DNA of 22,934 bases from a virus: positions 1 through 22,934 of the IMG/VR virus record IMGVR_UViG_3300042936_000545, one strand, 5' to 3'. The position numbers were made by a program, and so were the translations under genes. The notes beneath the pieces were generated by a model that worked only from the letters and a program-made list of their open reading frames with translations, did not search any database and was not told the origin of the DNA. Shown here piece by piece: positions 6,093 to 12,418 of this stretch; the first letter of the stretch is position 1, and every line of letters begins with the position of its first letter.

Positions 6093-6169
6093 GCATCTGT
6101 CGGCAATTGGAAAGTCAACGTGGTTTCTACCCACATTTAGTGTCAGTTCGAATCTGACCAGATGCACCA
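6093..6169 (+). tRNA. tRNA-Arg(UCU)
   Basis: A 77-nt cloverleaf with perfect acceptor GCATCTG/CAGATGC, anticodon loop TTTCTAC (anticodon TCT, reading AGA/AGG), T arm GTCAG-TTCGAAT-CTGAC and encoded ACCA. The D stem is short (GGC/GTC). Confidence 0.9.
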
Positions 6170-6410
6170 TTTATGGAAAGTAAAATTATCAGGGATAATC
6201 ACTAATTCGAAATTAGTTGGACGAATAAAATCGTTGGGGATCGTGCCCTCTGCTTTCCGCCAACGTCGGTACATGAGCACATGTAGTATGAAATGCATAT
6301 ATATGGAGTGGGTAAAAATGAGAGATGCAATAAACCACTCCTCGATGAACAATCTAGCAACTTTATATAAAAAGTAACATATCACATATAATAAGTATTT
6401 GTAACTAAAT
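6170..6410 (+). other. Intergenic stretch with hairpins and a possible micro-ORF
   Basis: No firm gene is seen. A perfect 7-bp hairpin ACTAATT-CGA-AATTAGT lies at 6201-6217, and CGTTGG (6232-6237) pairs with CCAACG (6260-6265). A 19-residue frame (6318-6377) has GGAG about 11 nt upstream and could be a tiny peptide, but the evidence is thin. At the end, AAGTATTT-GTAACT-AAATACTT (6393-6414) forms an 8-bp hairpin running into the T-rich start of the next promoter, and probably serves as a terminator. Confidence 0.35.
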
Positions 6411-6412
6411 AC

Positions 6413-6441
6413 TTGACTTTTTATATATATGGTCTCATAGT
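6413..6441 (+). promoter_or_regulatory. Sigma70-like promoter (TTGACT, 17 bp, CATAGT)
   Basis: TTGACT (6413-6418), 17-bp spacer, CATAGT (6436-6441), followed by TATT. The same arrangement, including TTTTTATA after the -35, recurs at 16049 on this strand and at 11640 on the other strand. The -35 overlaps the 3' arm of a hairpin. Predicted start near 6448. Confidence 0.6.
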
Positions 6442-6447
6442 TATTCT

Positions 6448-6508
6448 CTCAGGTTAGGGAACAGCCTTCTATCCTACGGGCAGAGGGCTTTAGAATGAAA
6501 GGCATACT
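6448..6508 (+). promoter_or_regulatory. Structured mRNA leader
   Basis: A leader of about 60 nt between the promoter and the 28-residue peptide. AGCCTTCT pairs with AGAGGGCT (8 bp, one G-T). The CCTA in its loop can pair with TAGG just upstream, which would make a pseudoknot. A compact leader of this kind may control translation or termination. No riboswitch class is recognised. Confidence 0.35.
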
Positions 6509-6595
6509 ATGACAATTATCGTAGCATGGCTGGCTGTCATTGGTTTAATTGTAATTGCAAAAAACGATTATAATACCAAAAAGAAGCCGGTTTAA
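6509..6595 (+). CDS. 28-residue membrane peptide
   Basis: A short frame beginning at ATG in the context GGCATACTATG. Residues 2-17 are hydrophobic (TIIVAWLAVIGLIVIA), followed by a basic, Lys-rich tail, so the topology is probably N-out/C-in with one membrane helix. It has its own promoter, a structured leader and a strong terminator downstream, which together make it a convincing monocistronic gene despite its size. Function unknown; tiny phage membrane peptides often affect host membrane functions or lysis timing. Confidence 0.55.
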   Translation: MTIIVAWLAVIGLIVIAKNDYNTKKKPV

Positions 6596-6630
6596 TATAA
6601 ACAAGGAAATATAAAATAGAAAATAACAGT

Positions 6631-6664
6631 AGGGTGGGCCTAAAAAATCCACCCTCTTTTTTTT
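6631..6664 (+). terminator. Rho-independent terminator
   Basis: AGGGTGG (6631-6637) pairs with CCACCCT (6649-6655), followed by C and nine T. It ends the transcript of the small membrane peptide. Confidence 0.9.
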
Positions 6665-6684
6665 ATGCGTCATATTTATATACT

Positions 6685-7533
6685 ATGAAACTTAAAGACA
6701 TTCTTATTGAAGCTAGGTTATATTCACTAAACATCAAAGAAGTGTTAGAAAAGTTTTTGTCGTTTGAAAATAGAACAATGATATTGTTTGATACTGAAAC
6801 TACGGGGTTGGAAGCAAACACCTCATATATTCAACTTACTCATATTGCCGCGATGGCATTTGATGGTTCAACATTCAAGGAACTTGGAGAATACTCTAAA
6901 AAGATAAATCTTGGAGATCAAACCAAAAGAGCAATTGAAGATCCAGAGTCTAGTGAATATAAACAATTGGCTAAGGACAGAGAGCGTCATTTTAAAAAAT
7001 ACAATAAGCAAGATTTGCATCCTTCTGATGCACTAAAAATGACTGGATATGAAGGTGGTAATGCGCAGCGTGTAGATGAAAAGCAAGGATTGATTGAATT
7101 TGAACAATTTGTAAATTCATATCCGAATGTTGTGTTGATTGCACATAATGCAACATTCGACATGAAAACAATTCAAGCACGCAGAAGATTTCATAAGTTG
7201 CCACCAATGAAACGTGTGCCAGTGTTAGACACAGTTAAGATATCAAGATTCTTCTTTATACCAGCATTGTTGTCTATACAAGGAAATATAGAAGCAGAGC
7301 GTATACTAGCGGGTCTGCTTGCTAAAACAAAATACAAGAGTTATAGTTCAAGTCTCGGCAATCTTGCTAAAGTGTTTGAAATCAAGATAGATGGCTGGCA
7401 TGATGCCAAAGAAGATGTTAAGATGCTTATGGGCGTCTTACAAAAAATGATCATATTTCTAAAACAAAATGCGAGCGTTGACATAAAAGATCAACAAGCC
7501 ACCGCTGCAAAACGTTTTAGAAATATGAAGTGA
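6685..7533 (+). CDS. DEDDh 3'-5' exonuclease (DnaQ-like)
   Basis: A 282-residue protein from the ATG at 6685; the longer in-frame start lies inside the terminator and is rejected. All DEDDh motifs are present: DTETTG (36-41) for Exo I, AHNATFD (153-159) for Exo II and HDAKED (239-244) for Exo III. It would digest DNA or RNA from the 3' end with two metal ions, in proofreading, repair or host nucleic-acid turnover. An insertion of about 60 charged residues separates Exo I from Exo II. The TATTTAT element at 6673-6679 lies just before the start, with no Shine-Dalgarno sequence. It converges on the minus-strand nucleotidyltransferase 1 nt away. Confidence 0.85.
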   Translation: MKLKDILIEARLYSLNIKEVLEKFLSFENRTMILFDTETTGLEANTSYIQLTHIAAMAFDGSTFKELGEYSKKINLGDQTKRAIEDPESSEYKQLAKDRERHFKKYNKQDLHPSDALKMTGYEGGNAQRVDEKQGLIEFEQFVNSYPNVVLIAHNATFDMKTIQARRRFHKLPPMKRVPVLDTVKISRFFFIPALLSIQGNIEAERILAGLLAKTKYKSYSSSLGNLAKVFEIKIDGWHDAKEDVKMLMGVLQKMIIFLKQNASVDIKDQQATAAKRFRNMK

Positions 7534-7534
7534 T

Positions 7535-8260
7535 TTACTCGTATATCAAATAGGGCAAATATGCTCTACGAAGTATATCGTTGGCCAAATCGCTGTCAAA
7601 AGAATATGAGAACTTACGATTGTCATATGCTTTCTTGAGTTCAACTTCAAGCATATCAGCTTTTTCGTTCAACTCAACTCTACCATGTTTTTCTGGTTGA
7701 GTTTTTACACTCATCAAACTCTCATGTATTGCTGTGTTGTATTCTTTCATGTTTACTGGAAAATAACCATCTTTGAATAATGCTATTCCGCAGTAAGCTA
7801 GTCGATAAAGCTGTGTGAAATTTTTTGGGCTGAAACCATACTTATCAAGTTGTGCTTTACGTTTGCTACCAAGTTGACCTGTACGCTCACCATTGGCCAG
7901 TCGTCGCTCGCCTTGCATATAACCAAGCAAGCATCTAAACATTTTGTCTGTGTCCACAAACTTGAGTTTGTTTTCTTGAACTTCGCTAAATTCAACGGAA
8001 GTTTCAAGCAAGCACGCTTTTTCTGTAAAAAGCAATTCAAGTGCCCCAGTGTTTCCATTACGAAGCAATTCAAAGAATTTACGAAATTCATAATAAACAA
8101 CGTCGTCGGTTTCTTGTTTTTGAACATGATCCATCCGATCCAATCCAAGTATCTTGGACGGCTCTGTGTTTATGAAAACCCCACGATAATCTATATCACT
8201 CTCTGGAGTGTCTAGACCATATGCACGACTTCCACCTAAACTTTTTACTAGCATTTGCAT
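7535..8260 (-). CDS. RlaP-like predicted nucleotidyltransferase
   Basis: A 241-residue protein of the polymerase-beta superfamily. GSRAYG (10-15) and SDIDYRG (21-27) give the Gly-Ser and Asp-x-Asp catalytic signature of the family often annotated as nucleotidyltransferase or RlaP, which in phages is commonly seen near RNA-repair genes. The helical C-terminal half contains a conserved-looking GYMQGERR segment. An RNA ligase is encoded at 14662, so a role in RNA end processing is plausible but inferred. TTGACA occurs upstream on its strand (about 8290), but with a poor -10. Confidence 0.75.
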   Translation of the reverse strand: MQMLVKSLGGSRAYGLDTPESDIDYRGVFINTEPSKILGLDRMDHVQKQETDDVVYYEFRKFFELLRNGNTGALELLFTEKACLLETSVEFSEVQENKLKFVDTDKMFRCLLGYMQGERRLANGERTGQLGSKRKAQLDKYGFSPKNFTQLYRLAYCGIALFKDGYFPVNMKEYNTAIHESLMSVKTQPEKHGRVELNEKADMLEVELKKAYDNRKFSYSFDSDLANDILRRAYLPYLIYE

Positions 8261-8341
8261 GTGTATATATGATTAATAAAAAGTGAAGTTTTGTCAAGAT
8301 TATTTATACTTATGTATATTCAACCTATAATATCATAAACT

Positions 8342-9010
8342 ATGAGTAATCTATATAAATTCTTGTCTTCAACGACATTACATCTAACAGCCAGTAAAAC
8401 CGTGCTAATCGAATGTTTCGGTGCCGGTGGTCGTGGCTCTAAAACCGGTAACGGTGGCTCCGGTGGAGCATATTCTAGAGTAACAAAAGCACTTGAATCC
8501 GGTTCATATCTAATCGGAGTGGGTAAAAACGACTATAATGGATATGGAAACGGCGGCGACACATGGTTCAAGTCCGGCAGTGCCGCAGTGATCATTTGTC
8601 AAGCTGGTGGCGGTCGTCAAGATGGTACAATTGATTGGCAAGTTTCTAAAGCAACGGGCAGTACCATCTATTACGGCGGATATGGTTGCCCCGACTTTAT
8701 GGGTTATGCCAGCTATAACGGTTCTGGTGGCGGCGGCGGCGCTGGTAACGGCGGCAATGGTGAATCTGGTCAAAGCGCATTTTTCTCCACGGAATATGTC
8801 GCCGCAAGTGGTGGAACGGGTTCTTGGATAAACGGCGACGGCACAGGTAACGGTGGTAAAGGTGCATTCTATTACTGTGGAGCTAATGTAAACAAAGTAC
8901 ACCCGCCAACAGACGGCGCATATCCAGGCGGCGGTGGCGGCGGTGAATATGATTACGGTGCAGAAACCGAAACCAATGGTGGAGATGGTGTATTGTTCGT
9001 ATCATACTAA
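8342..9010 (+). CDS. Glycine-rich adhesin / tail-fibre-tip-like protein
   Basis: A 222-residue protein. The first 35 residues are a beta-type segment ending VLIECFGAGG. The remainder is rich in Gly-Gly runs (GNGGSGGAYS; five or six consecutive Gly at two places) spaced by aromatic residues, closing with GGDGVLFVSY. This pattern matches glycine-rich phage adhesins whose polyglycine II helices pack at the tip of the tail fibre, and glycine-rich domains of marine-phage structural proteins. A virion role in host recognition is likely. TATAAT lies about 14 nt upstream, TATTTAT at 8301-8307. A strong terminator follows. Confidence 0.7.
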   Translation: MSNLYKFLSSTTLHLTASKTVLIECFGAGGRGSKTGNGGSGGAYSRVTKALESGSYLIGVGKNDYNGYGNGGDTWFKSGSAAVIICQAGGGRQDGTIDWQVSKATGSTIYYGGYGCPDFMGYASYNGSGGGGGAGNGGNGESGQSAFFSTEYVAASGGTGSWINGDGTGNGGKGAFYYCGANVNKVHPPTDGAYPGGGGGGEYDYGAETETNGGDGVLFVSY

Positions 9011-9033
9011 TCAACGCATAAGTTTAAAACAAA

Positions 9034-9060
9034 AAACCCCGCAAATCGCGGGGTTTCTTT
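9034..9060. terminator. Bidirectional terminator
   Basis: AAACCCCGC (9034-9042) pairs with GCGGGGTTT (9048-9056), with A-rich and T-rich flanks. It can serve both the glycine-rich gene and the opposing macro-domain gene. Confidence 0.9.
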
Positions 9061-9558
9061 TTAGTTGGCATCAAGGCGATATACTATTACATCGCTTGGA
9101 TAATCATCAAACGCTACTTCAATAAGCCGAGAAACAATGTCCCAATTTCCACCTCCGCGAAAACTTCCCATTTGAAATGGAAATCCAACAGATGGAACTG
9201 GTAGGTCCATGTCATTTTCTACCAAATCATGTGCCATACCTTCTAGAGCAGAATACAGAGCATCGTAATTAGTTTGTCTTGTGCCTTTACCAAAAAGATT
9301 TTGACCATACAAGTTATAGATGCGACGTATGGAGCTACTGTTGTTTTCGGCTGGGATATAACCAACTGAAAATCTTCCCAATGTATTTGCTTTTGTTATT
9401 GCTGCATTACAATCTGCTTTATATGCAGCTGGATACATTTCACGAATACTACGAGCAATGCCACTGCCGAATGTATTTTGGCAATTAGCTTGGTGACTAA
9501 TAACTTCAACATCCTTGGCGAGCAATAGATTACCTTCTTTGTAGATTAGTTTTTTCAT
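9061..9558 (-). CDS. Macro-domain protein (ADP-ribose binding/hydrolase)
   Basis: A 165-residue protein covering one macro domain. The family signature is clear: GNLL (9-12), SHQANCQNTFGSGIAR (21-36) forming the ADP-ribose loop, NLYGQ in the middle, and GFPFQMGSFRGGGNW near residues 124-138. Macro domains bind ADP-ribose or remove it from protein or nucleic acid. The GxGIA loop is most like the hydrolase/Appr-1''-phosphatase group. In a phage it may remove toxin-made ADP-ribose or process NAD- or RNA-derived fragments. Single gene, facing away from the tail protein downstream on the plus strand. TTGACA occurs upstream on its strand (around 9595), with a weak -10. Confidence 0.85.
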   Translation of the reverse strand: MKKLIYKEGNLLLAKDVEVISHQANCQNTFGSGIARSIREMYPAAYKADCNAAITKANTLGRFSVGYIPAENNSSSIRRIYNLYGQNLFGKGTRQTNYDALYSALEGMAHDLVENDMDLPVPSVGFPFQMGSFRGGGNWDIVSRLIEVAFDDYPSDVIVYRLDAN

Positions 9559-9637
9559 ATAGCCATAGTTTCTATGAAATATACAAAGGTGTCAATACTT
9601 ATTTTATTGTCTTTTTATCTATTTTTATAATATTTAT

Positions 9638-10090
9638 ATGTATATGACAATGATACCCGGCCCAAACAATGAAATGATGACAGCATCAATCGCACCTGCT
9701 TATGGCAGTACTGCCAACTATTATCAAGGTACACAAGGTATAAAATCCATAACTACCGGTGGCACATTTCCAAAGAGTGTTGTAAGTGGTAGCATTACTA
9801 CATACGGCAATCCTGTATTGATTATGTGTTCTGGAGACGCAAATCCATTGACAGATGGCACTTGGGGTGTTCTTCAATTATATAGAGACACAACCGCATT
9901 ATGCCAAAAGGTTCAATATGAAAGCTCCAGTGGAAATGAAAATGTTCCATATAACATTAGTTGCATAGATCCTGTCTCAGCAGGTACATATACATATTAT
10001 ATGAAAGTAAATGATATGTCGGGCGGCAATACCAATTTTGGAGAAGCTTCTGGTCCAAACTTTATATTGACTGAACTAAGTCGAGTATAA
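9638..10090 (+). CDS. Tail-fibre/virion-type beta-sandwich protein
   Basis: A 150-residue protein; ATGs at 9644 and 9650 are also possible, since the first abuts a TATTTAT element (9631-9637). The pattern SGSITTYGNPVLIMCSGDAN, QLYRD, NVPYNISCIDPVSAGTYTYYMKV and FILTEL is a jelly-roll-like repeat of beta strands found in marine-phage structural proteins and fibre tips. No signal peptide or membrane segment. Close to the glycine-rich adhesin gene, with which it may form part of the host-recognition apparatus. Ends at a strong terminator. Confidence 0.6.
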   Translation: MYMTMIPGPNNEMMTASIAPAYGSTANYYQGTQGIKSITTGGTFPKSVVSGSITTYGNPVLIMCSGDANPLTDGTWGVLQLYRDTTALCQKVQYESSSGNENVPYNISCIDPVSAGTYTYYMKVNDMSGGNTNFGEASGPNFILTELSRV

Positions 10091-10091
10091 C

Positions 10092-10119
10092 AAAAACCCC
10101 ACTTTTAGGTGGGGTTTTT
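10092..10119. terminator. Bidirectional terminator
   Basis: AAAAACCCCAC (10092-10102) pairs with GTGGGGTTTTT (10109-10119). It separates the plus-strand virion gene from the converging minus-strand operon. Confidence 0.92.
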
Positions 10120-10122
10120 CTT

Positions 10123-10770
10123 TTACATATCTATGCTATGATGGTCTGGTGATTTTGTTTTACGAGGATTTAGTTCGCGCACAATCTCATTCCATTCCAC
10201 TGGACGTTTCATCCATTCCCAACCTACATCTATTCTATAAAGACTAGTATCTTCTTTTAGATTGCGGTGACAGTGACCGTGGATATGATAGGCGTCTTTA
10301 GATAAATGATTCCAAGATGCGATGGGATAGTGATCCAAGATAACAGCCCTGCCATCAATAAAGATTTCAGCTCTGTGACCAAGGAATGTAAAATTGCTAT
10401 TTCTATATGTTAGTGGATATATTTCAATATCATCGGCAAGTAATCCAACTTCGCTACGGCATTCATCATACATTTGTTGAATACCTGCGTTATGATTGCC
10501 CCAAATAAAATATTGATGCTTGCAAGGTAGATATACAATGCGTTTAGCATATTCCATAGAATTTGCACCAGCACCAATAACCATGTCGCCAAGATTAAAT
10601 AGAATATCATCCGGTCCAATCATCTTGAGCATTTCATGAGTATGAGTATATGCTTCACTAACATTTTGATATTTGCGCGGACCAAGAATAAATGGCTTGT
10701 CGTGACCTAGATGTAGGTCACTTACAAACCAAATTTTTTGGTCGGCTGATTTTAAACTAATTTTTTTCAT
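10123..10770 (-). CDS. Calcineurin-like metallophosphoesterase
   Basis: A 215-residue protein with every metal-site motif: SDLHLGH (17-23), GD (61-62), GNHN (91-94), LDHYPIA and HIHGHCH towards the C-terminus. It should be an active two-metal phosphoesterase; the phage and bacterial relatives act on nucleotides or RNA ends. Last gene of a minus-strand operon: its ATG overlaps the TGA/TAA region of the cREC gene by 4 nt, so translation is coupled. The partnership with a cyclic-phosphate-type receiver protein suggests work on cyclic or terminal phosphates. Confidence 0.85.
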   Translation of the reverse strand: MKKISLKSADQKIWFVSDLHLGHDKPFILGPRKYQNVSEAYTHTHEMLKMIGPDDILFNLGDMVIGAGANSMEYAKRIVYLPCKHQYFIWGNHNAGIQQMYDECRSEVGLLADDIEIYPLTYRNSNFTFLGHRAEIFIDGRAVILDHYPIASWNHLSKDAYHIHGHCHRNLKEDTSLYRIDVGWEWMKRPVEWNEIVRELNPRKTKSPDHHSIDM

Positions 10771-11126
10771 TTTCTGCTTTTCTTGTAAGATTCAATATAA
10801 CTGCGGATGTTCTCACTGCCAATAGGATTCATGCTATGAACTTGATACTCTGGAAAATCATATTTGTGTTGAATGCAATATTCAACAATCCATTTGCAGC
10901 AATCATACCCCGTTTTTTCTTTGTAATTTTCATAAGTTGGATTTCCCGTAACATAATGTTCAAGTCCCAAATCGTGATCAAATGAAACAAACGACGGCAA
11001 ACCATGTTGTGTAATATACTTTACAAAATGATCATAGTTGCGAACTACAACCCACGGACCCATCGGCAATGTTACCCAAGTAACATTTTTTGGCAGACGT
11101 TCATCGTCAATGAAGAGCTTATACAT
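10767..11126 (-). CDS. cREC (cyclic-phosphate-processing receiver-like) domain protein
   Basis: A 119-residue protein from the internal ATG at 11126. The longer start at 11192 adds 22 poorly conserved residues that overlap the preceding gene. LFIDDERLP (4-12) and SFDHDLG (48-54) are the acidic pocket motifs of stand-alone receiver-like domains widespread in large phages and described as cyclic-phosphate processing (cREC). It has no DNA-binding output domain. It lies in an operon just ahead of a metallophosphoesterase, which supports a joint role in nucleotide or RNA phosphate metabolism. Confidence 0.7.
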   Translation of the reverse strand: MYKLFIDDERLPKNVTWVTLPMGPWVVVRNYDHFVKYITQHGLPSFVSFDHDLGLEHYVTGNPTYENYKEKTGYDCCKWIVEYCIQHKYDFPEYQVHSMNPIGSENIRSYIESYKKSRK

Positions 11127-11166
11127 ACCTATGTATCTTGACTCATTTTTATCAAATGTCAATACT

Positions 11167-11334
11167 CTAGATGATTGCGGTATTATATTCATCTAGGTAT
11201 TTATCAATAAGCAACTTGGAAACTTTGATACCCTTTTCATTTTTAGTATTCTCGAAGTGCTGTTTCTTTTTACGCCAATACTCTAAGTCTTCTAATAGTT
11301 CGGACTTTGTGCAGCTTTGTTTGTTATCACTCAT
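11167..11334 (-). CDS. Small coiled protein, unknown
   Basis: A 55-residue, Lys- and Glu-rich, mostly helical protein (SELLEDLEYWRKKKQHFEN near residues 11-29). It was found by reading the gap between its neighbours: its ATG overlaps the TGA of the zinc-finger gene as ATGA, a hallmark of translational coupling, and it ends just before the cREC start. No known family. The coupling and protein-like composition are the evidence that it is real. Confidence 0.65.
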   Translation of the reverse strand: MSDNKQSCTKSELLEDLEYWRKKKQHFENTKNEKGIKVSKLLIDKYLDEYNTAII

Positions 11335-11606
11335 TGTAATCTTCCCCCACCAACCATTACATTTCTCAAGGTGCTTGATTGACCTTTACGACTTGTTTTA
11401 GCCTTAAAGTCGGCATATACATCAGGTTGCATGATCTGCAAACTTCCAGCCGTTTTGTGCTCAAAAACCATAGCACCCATATATTTGGCTTGGGATACAC
11501 CTCGTTTAGCACATCGCAAGCATACTCGCAAACCAAGTTCGGCGCGAGCATCTTCAATAGATTCAGAGCAGCAACTGCAAGGATTTTTGTGTAGTAAATT
11601 AACCAT
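11331..11606 (-). CDS. TraR/DksA-like zinc-finger protein
   Basis: A 91-residue protein whose first third is a C4 zinc finger: C10-x2-C13, a helix SESIEDARAELGLRV, then C29-x2-C32. This spacing and the I-x(3)-R-x-E/L-G pattern follow the TraR/DksA family, whose members bind RNA polymerase in its secondary channel. The rest is unassigned. First gene of the minus-strand operon, under a promoter so close (6 bp from -10 box to ATG) that its mRNA is probably leaderless. It may modulate host transcription early in infection. Confidence 0.6.
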   Translation of the reverse strand: MVNLLHKNPCSCCSESIEDARAELGLRVCLRCAKRGVSQAKYMGAMVFEHKTAGSLQIMQPDVYADFKAKTSRKGQSSTLRNVMVGGGRLQ

Positions 11607-11612
11607 ACAACC

Positions 11613-11640
11613 ACTATGGGCTAAGTATATAAAAAGTCAA
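11613..11640 (-). promoter_or_regulatory. Sigma70-like promoter of the minus-strand operon
   Basis: On the minus strand: TTGACT (11640-11635), 16 bp, CATAGT (11618-11613), then 6 bp to the ATG. A small CAAG/CTTG hairpin overlaps the -35, as at other promoters here. Confidence 0.6.
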
Positions 11641-11691
11641 GCAAAACTTGTTTTTTTAAAAATAGGTCAAAAATAAATACGCTAAAAAACA

Positions 11692-11719
11692 TTGACATAC
11701 CTAAACAATATGATACTTA
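11692..11719 (+). promoter_or_regulatory. Promoter for the ncRNA-tmRNA unit
   Basis: TTGACA (11692-11697), 16-bp spacer, TACTTA (11714-11719). Predicted start near 11726, about 20 nt before the structured RNA. No other good promoter precedes the tmRNA. Confidence 0.5.
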
Positions 11720-11747
11720 TATGTGCAGTTCTTTGAATATCAATTTT

Positions 11748-11929
11748 TGAAACGTATAGGGTAGTCTAAAGGCCGAATATTATAAAATGTGCGGTCATTC
11801 TTTTCATGACAACTTAGTAGGTATCAAGTCAATGACTTGTCTAAAATAACCGAAGTCCGGAAGATAGGACGAATTACCCGAATGTAATTCCGGTGCTGAT
11901 TGCCCGAACATCAGTCCCTATGCGTTTCA
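11748..11929 (+). ncRNA. Novel multi-hairpin RNA with four CCGAA motifs
   Basis: A 182-nt domain closed by a 14-bp stem (one G-T pair): TGAAACGTATAGGG (11748-11761) with CCCTATGCGTTTCA (11916-11929). Inside are CAAGTC-AAT-GACTTG, GTCC/GGAC, GAATTAC-CCGAAT-GTAATTC and CTGAT/ATCAG hairpins. CCGAA occurs four times (11773, 11850, 11878, 11904), the last two in hairpin loops. GTCTAAA precedes the first two copies. No open frame of note crosses it. It ends 13 nt before the tmRNA, and both probably share one transcript. It matches no family I recognise. Confidence 0.6.
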
Positions 11930-11942
11930 ATTCTTTAAAAAT

Positions 11943-12333
11943 GGGCGTGTACTGGATTCGATTTTATAATATGAATACAAGCCGCAAGCACAGTGTGTAA
12001 TCTCACTGTATAATACCGATTGCAAAACATAAACGCAAAGAGAAATCTAGCTAAAGTGTCTTTCCTATCTGTTCGCAAGAACAAGAGTGGCAATGCACTT
12101 GTCGCAGCCTAATTAGGTTGCCCGTACTATCCTACTACGCAGATACTAGGAATAGAACGTTAATTATCTGCTGGTCTTTATAAGGCAGAGAGTCGGTAAT
12201 AAAGACAAGACACAGAACTCTCAACTTCAACACGGTGCTCTACCAAATGTTGTCGGATTATAAGAGATAAGCTTTGTATATGTTTGTAGGTATGTTATAA
12301 AAGACCGCAGTTCAACTCTGCGCACGTCCACCA
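11943..12333 (+). ncRNA. ssrA: Transfer-messenger RNA (tmRNA)
   Basis: A complete one-piece tmRNA of 391 nt. The 5' end GGGCGTG is followed by the hallmark CTGGATTCGA and pairs with CACGTCC at the 3' end. The T arm is CGCAG-TTCAACT-CTGCG and ACCA is encoded. The tag frame is read with resume codon GCA at 12035 (or GCT at 12050) and stop TAA at 12110-12112. It encodes a basic tag of 25 (or 20) residues ending NALVAA, a C-terminus that tail-specific proteases recognise. The tmRNA would rescue stalled ribosomes and tag their products during infection. The T-run right after CCA may help terminate it. Confidence 0.95.
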
Positions 12334-12344
12334 CTTTTTTTATA

Positions 12345-12372
12345 TTGACGAATGCGCTATTTAATGCATAGT
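12345..12372 (+). promoter_or_regulatory. Sigma70-like promoter of the beta-barrel gene
   Basis: TTGACG (12345-12350), 16 bp, CATAGT (12367-12372) followed by TATAT. It starts 12 nt after the tmRNA end and leaves a leader of about 40 nt before the ATG at 12419. Confidence 0.55.
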
Positions 12373-12418
12373 TATATACAAGTTACTCAAAAGAGTAAGA
12401 AAACTAAACAAAATAAAT

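Noticed and set aside
6162-6377. 71-residue frame starting inside tRNA-Arg
   Set aside because: Its start lies in the tRNA and its composition is unconvincing; only the last 19 codons have a possible ribosome site.
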